Of a stretch of 5,070 bases of DNA, positions 1-4,958 are shown piece by piece. The DNA lies in assembly GCA_036502295.1 (NCBI GenBank), contig DASXYU010000048.1:1-5070 (forward strand). Reading direction: 5' to 3'. This DNA comes from DASXYU01 sp036502295. Lineage in GTDB: Bacteria > Actinomycetota > Actinomycetes > Mycobacteriales > Jatrophihabitantaceae. Each line of letters opens with the position of its first letter. The first letter of the stretch is position 1. Both the position numbers and the translations under genes were made by a program. Below the pieces are notes generated by a model. The model had not been told where the DNA came from. It saw nothing but the letters and a program-made list of their open reading frames with translations, and made no database searches.

Positions 1-2
1 AG

Positions 3-302
3 CCGCACCCGAGTGCCACCTACGTCCTGGCTACCTCCACGACCGGTTACACGACGAACCTGCCGCTCGAACACCTCACCACGAACAAGGCATGGATCGC
101 CTTCACTCACGAGGGCAAGCCACTCTCCCGTGAGCACGGCGGGCCGGTGCGGCTGCTCGTCCCGCACCTGTATTTCTGGAAGAGCGCGAAGTGGATTTCA
201 CAGCTCACGCTGCTCGACCACGACCAACAAGGCTTCTGGGAACGCAATGGTTACCACGACCTGGGAGATCCGTGGCTCGAACAGCGATACCAGGGTGACT
301 AG
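3..302 (+). CDS. Sulfite-oxidase-like molybdopterin oxidoreductase, C-terminal fragment
   Basis: The gene enters from the left edge, so only the last 99 codons and the TAG stop are present. The fragment reads GYTTNLPLEHL, then EGKPLSREHGGPVRLLVPHL, YFWKSAKW and GFWERNGYHDLGDPW. These are characteristic of the sulfite oxidase/YedY-type molybdopterin-binding fold (oxidoreductase molybdopterin-binding domain). Family knowledge: such proteins carry a Mo-molybdopterin cofactor bound by a Cys that would lie in the missing N-terminal part, and they catalyse oxo-transfer, for example on sulfite or sulfoxides. The substrate cannot be told here. The next gene starts 8 bp before this stop in another frame, which implies translational coupling to a flavin reductase that could be its electron partner. 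No haem-binding membrane partner of the YedZ/MsrQ type is visible in the window. Identification rests on recognised motifs, not on a search. Confidence 0.88.
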   Translation, partial: PHPSATYVLATSTTGYTTNLPLEHLTTNKAWIAFTHEGKPLSREHGGPVRLLVPHLYFWKSAKWISQLTLLDHDQQGFWERNGYHDLGDPWLEQRYQGD

Positions 303-1005
303 TCCGCAGCCCGGAGTAGGCCCGACCGGCTGGCAGCAGGCGACCGTACGGTCCGTAGCGCACCGCGGGAAGCACGCGGTGATCCTTCGGTTGGAGGTGC
401 CTCAGCGAACCGAACACCTACCCGGACAGCACTACGTGATTCGACTGACGGCTGAGGACGGCTACGTCGCGCAACGCTCGTATTCGCTCGCGTCGGCACC
501 ATCTGACCCGTTGCTCGAGTTCTACATAGATCGGCTTCCCGACGGAGAGGTCTCGGGATATCTGGCCGACGTGGTCGAGCCCGGCGACGTCCTCGATGTT
601 CGTGGCCCCATCGGCGGATGGTTCGTGTGGGATGGCAGTACGCCGATGCTGGGCGTCGCCGGCGGATCCGGCGTGGTGCCCCTCATCGCCATGAGTCGCC
701 ACGCTTTCGACCTGGGCCGCACGGGCCTGATCTCTCTGGCGGTCTCAGCTCGCACGCGCGAGGAGCTGCCCTACGCCGAGGAGCTCGCGGCCAGCGGTGC
801 GGCCTACACCTTCACCCGCGGCGAGGACGGTGCAGAACACGCCGGTCGGCTCAGCAGCGCAAAGCTGGCACCGCTGCTCACCGCTGATCAGAGCTACTAC
901 GTCTGCGGCTCGGCGCGCTTCACGGGTGCTGCCGTGTCATGGCTTCAGGAGCTGGGCGCAGCGGATGAATCGATTCGGGTTGAGAGCTTCGGCCCCTCGG
1001 GATAA
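295..1005 (+). CDS. Ferredoxin reductase-like FAD/NAD(P)-binding oxidoreductase
   Basis: This encodes a 236-residue soluble flavoprotein of the ferredoxin-NADP reductase superfamily. The N-terminal FAD-binding barrel (about residues 12-108) holds LPGQHYVIRL at 42-51 and the flavin motif RSYSLAS at 61-67. GPIGGWF at 104-110 closes the domain. The NAD(P)-binding domain shows GVAGGSGVVPLIAM at 120-133, YVCGSARF at 202-209 and the terminal ESFGPSG at 230-236. No C-terminal 2Fe-2S ferredoxin domain follows, so it is the minimal two-domain form. The GTG at 295 was chosen because it overlaps the upstream TAG by 8 bp and leaves a normal-length N-terminus. An ATG at 247 in the same frame would add 16 residues that overlap the upstream gene further. 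The open frame continues up to position 13, but that part is the wrong frame of the oxidoreductase gene. It probably moves electrons between NAD(P)H and the molybdoenzyme; this is inferred from adjacency. Confidence 0.88.
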   Translation: MTSPQPGVGPTGWQQATVRSVAHRGKHAVILRLEVPQRTEHLPGQHYVIRLTAEDGYVAQRSYSLASAPSDPLLEFYIDRLPDGEVSGYLADVVEPGDVLDVRGPIGGWFVWDGSTPMLGVAGGSGVVPLIAMSRHAFDLGRTGLISLAVSARTREELPYAEELAASGAAYTFTRGEDGAEHAGRLSSAKLAPLLTADQSYYVCGSARFTGAAVSWLQELGAADESIRVESFGPSG

Positions 1006-1019
1006 CGGGCTCGGCCGAA
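988..1019 (+). terminator. GC-rich hairpin at the end of the reductase gene
   Basis: TTCGGCC at 988-994 and GGCCGAA at 1013-1019 form a perfect 7-bp inverted repeat around an 18-nt loop. Short CCC and GGG runs inside the loop could pair as well. The reductase stop codon lies within the loop. Only a mixed CTTATTT stretch follows about 7 nt later, not a clean T-tract, so this is a weak or non-canonical terminator candidate. Its position between two transcription units supports the reading. Confidence 0.4.
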
Positions 1020-1031
1020 CCTGCGACTTAT

Positions 1032-1059
1032 TTGACATATGTCGATAGTGGAATATGTG
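1032..1059 (+). promoter_or_regulatory. Candidate promoter for the arsR-SRPBCC-SGNH operon, likely leaderless
   Basis: TTGACA at 1032-1037 is a perfect -35 hexamer. A TATGTG hexamer at 1054-1059 follows a 16-nt spacer and can serve as the -10. Transcription would then begin at or next to the A of the ATG at 1066. That fits a leaderless mRNA, which is common in Actinobacteria. It also argues against the in-frame ATG at 1039, which lies inside the promoter. The region is locally AT-rich against a GC-rich background. Confidence 0.55.
1034..1043. promoter_or_regulatory. Palindromic operator candidate overlapping the -35 box
   Basis: GACATATGTC is a perfect 10-bp palindrome sharing four bases with the -35 hexamer. 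A second, wider symmetry pairs ACATAT at 1035-1040 with ATATGT at 1053-1058, spanning the whole promoter. A dimeric winged-helix repressor bound here would block RNA polymerase. ArsR/SmtB proteins commonly autoregulate through such inverted repeats, so the regulator encoded immediately downstream is the natural candidate. The binding itself is inferred. Confidence 0.5.
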
Positions 1060-1065
1060 TGGGCG

Positions 1066-1341
1066 ATGGCCCGCTCCTCCACGACATCGGACGTCTTCAA
1101 CGCCATTGCCGAGGAGCTCTCGATGCCGCAGCCCCAGGTTTCAAAACACCTACGAGTACTCAGCGATGTCGGCCTGGTGAGGTGCAGGGCAGACGGGCGC
1201 CGTCGGCTGTACCGCGTGCAACCCGCACGCCTTCGGCCATTGCAGGAGTGGCTGACCAAGTACGAGCAAGCGGTCGATGACCGACTGGATCGGATCGATG
1301 ACTACCTCAAAGAACTACAACGAGAAGGAGAGATGCAGTGA
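1066..1341 (+). CDS. ArsR-family transcriptional regulator with apparent internal deletion
   Basis: This 91-residue protein belongs to the ArsR/SmtB winged-helix type usually paired with SRPBCC genes. The recognition-helix region PQPQVSKHLRVLSDVGLV lies at 21-38, the wing RADGRRRLYRVQ at 41-52, and a C-terminal helix LQEWLTKYEQAVDDRLDRID at 59-78. The N-terminus MARSSTTSDVFNAIAE is also family-like. Full-length relatives, however, continue with a segment of about 20-22 residues (R-x-x-I-L-x-x-L followed by V-x-x-L) before the E-L-S-x-x-Q-P-Q-V-S-K-H-L region. Here residue 16 runs straight into ELSMPQPQ, so helix 2 and its flanks seem to be missing. The frame is intact. The start at 1066 suits the promoter position; an ATG at 1039 would add nine atypical residues. 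No metal-binding Cys motif is seen. The protein may be impaired in folding or DNA binding. Its stop overlaps the next start. Confidence 0.8.
   Translation: MARSSTTSDVFNAIAEELSMPQPQVSKHLRVLSDVGLVRCRADGRRRLYRVQPARLRPLQEWLTKYEQAVDDRLDRIDDYLKELQREGEMQ
1324..1330 (+). promoter_or_regulatory. Shine-Dalgarno that decides the SRPBCC start
   Basis: GAAGGAG lies 7 nt before the GTG at 1338, a near-ideal ribosome-binding site. The nearby ATG at 1333 is in the regulator's frame and only three codons from its stop, so GTG 1338 is the real start. It gives a 4-bp GTGA overlap and translational coupling. Confidence 0.75.
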
Positions 1342-1838
1342 CACCCAACCAACATGGCTTGTCAGGCATCGAGTTCCCGAACGAGCTCGAGATCCTCATA
1401 AACCGCGAGTTCGAAGCTCCGATCGAACTCGTCTTCGATGTCTTGACCAAGGCTGAACACGTGAGGAAGACGTTCGCTCCGTTCGATGAGGAGGTGACGA
1501 TATGCGAGATCGACCTGCGCGTCGGAGGCAACTACCACTACGTGATGGTGACCAAGGACGGGATCGAATGTTCCTTCCGGGGAACCTTCTTGGAGCTCGA
1601 GCCGCCGACCCGCTCCGTCCAGACGTGGCTGTTCGACGGGTGGCCGGCCGCGCAGGCCGTCGAGTCGATGGAGCTGCGCGAGGCCGACGGAGTGACGAGG
1701 CTGACGTACAGGCTGACCTTCCGTGACCAGGCCGGCCGCGACCATATGACGAAGTACGACGGCCTCGAGGCGAACTTCGACAACGTGGAGAAGTACGTGA
1801 AGTCGCCACTTGACCCGCAGGGCGCAGCCGCTGAATAG
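1338..1838 (+). CDS. SRPBCC (START/AHSA1-like) domain protein
   Basis: This is a 166-residue protein of the SRPBCC helix-grip superfamily, close to the AHSA1 (activator of Hsp90 ATPase homologue 1-like) group. Visible hallmarks are INREFEAPIELVFDVLT at 21-37 (first strand and helix), ICEIDLRVGGNYHYVM at 55-70, FRGTFLELEPPTRSVQTW at 80-97, and the C-terminal helix DGLEANFDNVEKYV at 141-154, which normally closes the ligand cavity. The length is usual for the family. No signal peptide or membrane segment is seen, so it should be cytosolic. Family members bind hydrophobic small ligands, but no substrate or enzyme activity can be assigned. It starts at GTG with a strong ribosome-binding site and a 4-bp overlap with the ArsR gene. 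ArsR-SRPBCC pairs are a very common arrangement in Actinobacteria and suggest that the ArsR protein controls it. Its 3' end overlaps the next gene by 29 bp. Confidence 0.88.
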   Translation: MTPNQHGLSGIEFPNELEILINREFEAPIELVFDVLTKAEHVRKTFAPFDEEVTICEIDLRVGGNYHYVMVTKDGIECSFRGTFLELEPPTRSVQTWLFDGWPAAQAVESMELREADGVTRLTYRLTFRDQAGRDHMTKYDGLEANFDNVEKYVKSPLDPQGAAAE

Positions 1839-2532
1839 CCGGAGAGGGCGAGTCATCGCAGGTGCTGGTGCCGCGGTGCTCCTCGTCGCTGTCGCGATCG
1901 CCTGGGCGACGAGCCGGCCGGAGGCACCGGTGCCGACAGTGGCGGCTGCCCCCGGCGCGCCGTCCGTACTGCTCATCGGCGACTCCTACACGCGCGGCCA
2001 GAACGGCAGCGGCACCCATCCCGGCTACGTCCCCGGGCTCTGCTCTGCGATGCGGTGGTCGTGCACGATCGATGCGGTCGATGGCACCGGCTTCGTCGCC
2101 ACGATCAAGGGCGACGACACCTTCGGGACGAGGCTTACGAGGTCGCGGATCGGCGCTCCGCAACTCGTCCTGCTCATCGGCGGACTGAACGACGCGCGTA
2201 TCTCCGCGTCGGTGGCCGAGGAGCGCGCTGCAGTTGTCGCGACGCTCGCTGCCGCTCGCCGGCGCTACCCGTCCTCTTCGCTGATCGTTGTGGGTCCGAT
2301 GTCGGATGGAAGGTGGTCGCAGTCGGTGGTCGCGTCGATCTCCGGCGCGATCGAGTCCGCGGCGGTGTCGCAGGCGGTGACCTTCCTGCAGGCTGCGGAC
2401 TGGCTGCCCGCCGCAGACCTTGGACCGGACGGAATCCATCCGACGCAACGCGGTTATGCGGTCATCGCTCAGCGATTCGCCGCGGCGCTCGCACCGCTGA
2501 CCTCATCGTTGCCGACTTCGGCGCCACGCTGA
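1810..2532 (+). CDS. Membrane-anchored or secreted SGNH/GDSL-type hydrolase
   Basis: This 240-residue protein has a short basic N-terminus with NSRRGR at 9-14, then a hydrophobic segment at about 15-32, which reads as a signal anchor or signal peptide. A Pro/Ala-rich linker follows. The SGNH blocks are all present: LLIGDSYTRG at 54-63 (nucleophile Ser59), a Gly in DGTGF at 91-95 (block II), IGGLND at 123-128 (Asn127, block III), and PDGIHP at 206-211 (Asp207 and His210, block V). The fold fits an extracytoplasmic esterase, lipase or acyl-modifying enzyme; the substrate is unknown. A stop at 1798-1800 in this frame rules out an earlier start, and TTG 1810 is the only usual start codon before the membrane segment. 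A weak GAAG lies 7 nt upstream. The gene overlaps the SRPBCC gene by 29 bp and ends inside a tandem repeat that supplies its TGA. Its last 64 bp also encode the transporter tail on the other strand. Confidence 0.85.
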   Translation: MTRRAQPLNSRRGRVIAGAGAAVLLVAVAIAWATSRPEAPVPTVAAAPGAPSVLLIGDSYTRGQNGSGTHPGYVPGLCSAMRWSCTIDAVDGTGFVATIKGDDTFGTRLTRSRIGAPQLVLLIGGLNDARISASVAEERAAVVATLAAARRRYPSSSLIVVGPMSDGRWSQSVVASISGAIESAAVSQAVTFLQAADWLPAADLGPDGIHPTQRGYAVIAQRFAAALAPLTSSLPTSAPR

Positions 2533-3815
2533 GTCCGGCCCGCTGAGTCCGGCCCGCTGAGACCGGCCGCGCTGAGACCGGCCGCGCTGAGACCGGCCAG
2601 GAGCGTGGACGCAGCGACCGCAGCGAGGACGAGCAGCACGATGACGGCCGGGCGTAGTCCGGTCCAGAGGGCGAGGGACGTCGTGATCACCGCGGTGCCG
2701 CCCGCCGTGCCGAGTGCGCGCGCCATGTTCACCATGCCGCCGGCCAGTCCCGAGGTGTGGCTCGGGACTGAGCCCATGATCAGCGCATTGTTCGCGGGAG
2801 CGAAGACCCCTATGCCGAGGCCCGTGACCAGAAGCCCGGGGACGAGCGCTCCGGCGTGAGCGCCGACGGCGAGCATCCAGCCGAGTCCCGCGGCGGTCAG
2901 CACCAGCCCGAGCAGGCATCGGCGCGCCGCGCTCCATGCCGCAGGCAGGACCCTGTCCGCGGCGCTGGCCGCCAGGGCGAAGCCGACCGCCAGGGCAGCG
3001 ACGACGAGACCTGCCTTCGCGGCGGAGACTCCGTGATCCTGCAGCACCAACGGCACCAGGACGATCGGGCCGAAGAGCAGTAGGTAGCCGAGCAGCGCGG
3101 CGATCAGCCGCGGCGGCATCGACGGGACGCGCAGCGCGGTGAGCACGCCTTGGCCGAGCGATGACGGGGTCGTGTTCGCCGGGATCCGGGTGCGCGGCAG
3201 CAGGTAACGCCCCACGATGAGTCCGAGCAGTGCTAGCGGAACGTTGACGACGAGCACCCAGCGCCAGCTCGCCGCCTGCACGATGAGGCCACCGACGGTA
3301 GGGCCGATCGCCAGGCCGATCGCCTGCCCGGCGGCCTGGATGCCCAGCGCCGTCCTCATCTTCTCCCGGGGTACCGAGGTGATGACGAGGGCGACGCTGT
3401 TCGCCTGCAGCATCGCGGCGCCAACTCCGTGCACCGCGCGCATCGCATCGAGGCTGCCGAGGTTGGGGGCGAGCGCGCAGGCGAGCGAGGAGAGGCCGAA
3501 GACGGCGAATCCCCAGAGGTACATGCGCTTACGGCCGATGCGGTCGGAGATGGCGCCGACCGGGACGAGCAGCACTGCCAGCGCGATGAGGTAGGAGAGC
3601 GAGATCCACTGCACCTGGTTCAGCGGAGCGTGCAGGTCGCTACTGACCTGGTGATAGGTGAGTGCGACGATGCTGGAGTCGAGCTGGCCGATGAAGGCGC
3701 CGATGCAGACGGCGGCCACAGCTGCTATCCACGCGCGCGGATTTGTCCGCAACCAGTCGGGGCGGGCTCGTTCACCGCGGACGAACGTCACAGCCTCCAT
3801 GCTTTCGACGCTCAT
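2469..3815 (-). CDS. MFS transporter, DHA-type drug:H+ antiporter-like
   Basis: This 448-residue integral membrane protein shows about 12 hydrophobic segments, at roughly 29-51, 68-90, 98-118, 123-148, 157-180, 184-206, 236-259, 268-286, 299-319, 323-347, 357-384 and 388-408. TM1 carries GQLDSSIVAL at 43-52, which resembles the LDxTIV motif of the DHA2 (EmrB/QacA-like) group. Motif A is GAISDRIGRKR at 87-97 (Asp91), and antiporter motif C is GQAIGLAIGPTVGG at 163-176. Classical DHA2 members have 14 segments; the two central ones appear absent between residues 207 and 235, so it is a shorter 12-segment form. Efflux of a small toxic molecule is likely; the substrate is unknown. ATG 3815 was chosen because a -10-like box sits 7 nt upstream. 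ATG 3800 is an alternative, and the frame stays open to TTG 3860. The last 40 residues are an AGLSA-repeat, hydrophilic tail produced by a DNA repeat and by antisense overlap with the SGNH gene, and are probably dispensable. Confidence 0.9.
   Translation of the reverse strand: MSVESMEAVTFVRGERARPDWLRTNPRAWIAAVAAVCIGAFIGQLDSSIVALTYHQVSSDLHAPLNQVQWISLSYLIALAVLLVPVGAISDRIGRKRMYLWGFAVFGLSSLACALAPNLGSLDAMRAVHGVGAAMLQANSVALVITSVPREKMRTALGIQAAGQAIGLAIGPTVGGLIVQAASWRWVLVVNVPLALLGLIVGRYLLPRTRIPANTTPSSLGQGVLTALRVPSMPPRLIAALLGYLLLFGPIVLVPLVLQDHGVSAAKAGLVVAALAVGFALAASAADRVLPAAWSAARRCLLGLVLTAAGLGWMLAVGAHAGALVPGLLVTGLGIGVFAPANNALIMGSVPSHTSGLAGGMVNMARALGTAGGTAVITTSLALWTGLRPAVIVLLVLAAVAASTLLAGLSAAGLSAAGLSGPDSAGRTQRGAEVGNDEVSGASAAANR
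2527..2598. repeat. Five-unit 14/15-bp tandem repeat in a convergent gene overlap
   Basis: Units on the plus strand are CGCTGAGTCCGGCC at 2527-2540 and 2541-2554, CGCTGAGACCGGCCG at 2555-2569 and 2570-2584, and CGCTGAGACCGGCC at 2585-2598. The first two and last units are 14 bp and the middle two are 15 bp. Each unit carries TGA on the plus strand. Because the unit lengths differ, these stops fall in all three frames, and the first (2530-2532) ends the SGNH gene. On the minus strand the 15-bp units encode AGLSA repeats, while the 14-bp units shift phase. GGCCG and CGGCC arms within adjacent units can form short 5-bp hairpins, so a weak bidirectional terminator role is possible. The spacing and overlap with coding sequence rule out CRISPR. 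Confidence 0.9.
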
Positions 3816-3822
3816 GCCTTTA

Positions 3823-3851
3823 AAGCTAGGACGCACCGGTTTCACTGGGAA
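3823..3851 (-). promoter_or_regulatory. Candidate leaderless promoter of the MFS gene
   Basis: On the minus strand TTCCCA at 3851-3846 (four of six matches to TTGACA) is separated by 17 nt from TAGCTT at 3828-3823, which matches the TANNNT actinobacterial -10. Seven nt then lead to the ATG at 3815, as expected for a leaderless transcript. No ribosome-binding site at useful spacing precedes that ATG. The transporter may therefore be transcribed separately from the exonuclease gene 62 bp upstream. Confidence 0.35.
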
Positions 3852-3877
3852 GCCGATCAATCCGGTAGTGATGCTCC

Positions 3878-4909
3878 TCAGAAGAGGGCGAGCTGCGGAG
3901 AGACGGTGGCGGCGACTTTAGCTACGGTCTCGCGCCGTGGCGTCGAGCGGTAGGTGCGAGCGTGGTCGGGGTTCCACGCCGGTTCCTGCCGCGGCGGACG
4001 AGACACCTCGATCTCCGCGTCACAGAGGACCCGGGTCGCCTGCGCCGCCGACCAGGTGAGGTTGTGCGCTCGGAAGACCTCGGCCACGGGCCCGACCGGT
4101 AGCGGGAGCGCACCGCCCTCGTCCTGGATCGGGACATCGCAGTGCTGGGCCATCACGAGGTGGTTCAGCTCCCATGCGGCGCGGGCGCCGTCCTCGGCGA
4201 GACGCCGTGCGACTCCCACGCCGAGTGCCTGCTGCACCACGTCCAGGTCGTCGAAGGCCGCAGCTGCCGTGCCGAACGTCGCCAGCAGCCGTGCTGCGGT
4301 CTTCGGGCCGATGCCGTTCACGCCGGGGAGGTTGTCGGAGGCATCACCGCGTAGGGCGGCGTAGTCGCGGTACTGCTCCGGGCGCACCCCGAGCAGCGTC
4401 ACCAAGCGCTCGGGGGTGAGCAGGGGAGAGGCGTCGACCCCGCCGTTGATGATCCGCAGCACGCTGGTGGTGTCGTCGATGAGGCTGAAGGCGTCGCGGT
4501 CGGAGGTGACGATCACCGCACGCGATTGGCTCGCGCGGGCCTGTGCCGCCACCGAGGCGAGGACGTCGTCGGCCTCCAGACCCTGCGGCACCACCACGGC
4601 GAGGCCGAGAGCCCGCATGGTCTCGACGGCGGCGAGGAGTTGCTCGACGAGGGTGGGGAGCTTCTCGGCACGGTTTGCCTTGTACTGGGGCCAGCGCTCG
4701 CGACGCAGCGACGAGTGCGGATCGTCGAAGCCGACGATCACACGGGTAGCACGGATCCGGTCGACGGCGGCGACCAGTTGGCCGAGAAGACCGCGTACGG
4801 CCCAAGCAGGCTGCTGCTCGCTCGCAGTGCTACCGGCGAGGGCGTGGAAGCTGCGGTGGACGAGGGAGTTCCCGTCGATCACCAGCACCATGTCGTCACC
4901 CACAGCCAC
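3878..4909 (-). CDS. Stand-alone 5'-3' exonuclease / flap endonuclease (FEN family)
   Basis: This 343-residue protein matches the N-terminal 5'-nuclease domain of DNA polymerase I, without polymerase parts. It would cut 5' flaps and RNA primers during lagging-strand maturation and repair. The acidic metal ligands all appear present: Asp12 in LVIDGN, Asp62/63 in GFDD, Glu112, Asp114 and Asp115 in LEADD, Asp137 and Asp139 in SDRD, Asp189 and Asp192 in GDASDN. The arch region has RWPQYKANR at 72-80, and the H3TH DNA-binding motif is NLPGVNGIGPKTAARLL at 193-209. A C-terminal extension, residues about 300-343, lies outside the nuclease core and ends in QLALF at 339-343, like a sliding-clamp-binding pentapeptide. 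Starts are ambiguous: GTG 4909, GTG 4903 or ATG 4891, the last giving a family-like MVLVIDGN N-terminus. The upstream gap is only 45 bp to an IS110 transposase stop. The MFS gene starts 62 bp downstream on the same strand. Confidence 0.92.
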   Translation of the reverse strand: MAVGDDMVLVIDGNSLVHRSFHALAGSTASEQQPAWAVRGLLGQLVAAVDRIRATRVIVGFDDPHSSLRRERWPQYKANRAEKLPTLVEQLLAAVETMRALGLAVVVPQGLEADDVLASVAAQARASQSRAVIVTSDRDAFSLIDDTTSVLRIINGGVDASPLLTPERLVTLLGVRPEQYRDYAALRGDASDNLPGVNGIGPKTAARLLATFGTAAAAFDDLDVVQQALGVGVARRLAEDGARAAWELNHLVMAQHCDVPIQDEGGALPLPVGPVAEVFRAHNLTWSAAQATRVLCDAEIEVSRPPRQEPAWNPDHARTYRSTPRRETVAKVAATVSPQLALF

Positions 4910-4931
4910 ACTCTCTCACCCGACACCGACC

Positions 4932-4958
4932 TAGATATCCCAGGCGTTTAAGTGTCAA
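4932..4958 (-). promoter_or_regulatory. Outward-facing promoter-like sequence at the IS end
   Basis: On the minus strand TTGACA at 4958-4953 overlaps the transposase stop codon. TATCTA at 4937-4932 follows after a 15-nt spacer, shorter than the preferred 17. If active it would start transcription about 15-20 nt before the exonuclease GTG at 4909. The imperfect palindrome CCTGGGATATCTAGG at 4944-4930 covers the -10 side. The -35 is perfect but the spacing is poor, so activity is uncertain. Confidence 0.35.

Noticed and set aside
13..294. N-terminal 94 codons of the long open frame preceding the reductase
   Set aside because: The Ser/Arg/Thr-rich translation is the wrong frame of the molybdopterin oxidoreductase, which reads cleanly in the frame starting at position 3. 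The reductase homology begins only after position 295.
1039..1065. Upstream ATG at 1039 as the ArsR start
   Set aside because: It lies inside the TTGACA/palindrome promoter and adds nine residues unlike the family N-terminus. The ATG at 1066 gives the usual MAR-type start.
1362..1976. 204-codon minus-strand open frame opposite the SRPBCC gene
   Set aside because: It shows no family motifs and has low-complexity His/Val/Arg composition. It runs across the boundary of two genuine plus-strand genes.
1396..2448. 350-codon minus-strand open frame opposite the SRPBCC and SGNH genes
   Set aside because: The translation is Arg/Pro/Ser-rich with no domain, and the plus strand carries two well-recognised proteins. 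It is a high-GC antisense shadow.
2527..2598. CRISPR-like array
   Set aside because: Units are 14-15 bp, directly abutting with no spacers, and lie within or next to coding sequence.
3816..3860. Extended MFS start at TTG 3860
   Set aside because: The added residues lack family similarity, there is no well-spaced ribosome-binding site, and a promoter-like element falls inside this stretch.
3429..3953. 174-codon plus-strand open frame opposite the MFS gene
   Set aside because: It is His/Glu/Arg-rich without any motif and runs antisense to the transporter N-terminus and exonuclease C-terminus, so it is a shadow frame.
4416..4951. Plus-strand open frames opposite the exonuclease N-terminus
   Set aside because: They run antisense to conserved nuclease motifs and have no recognisable domains or ribosome-binding sites.
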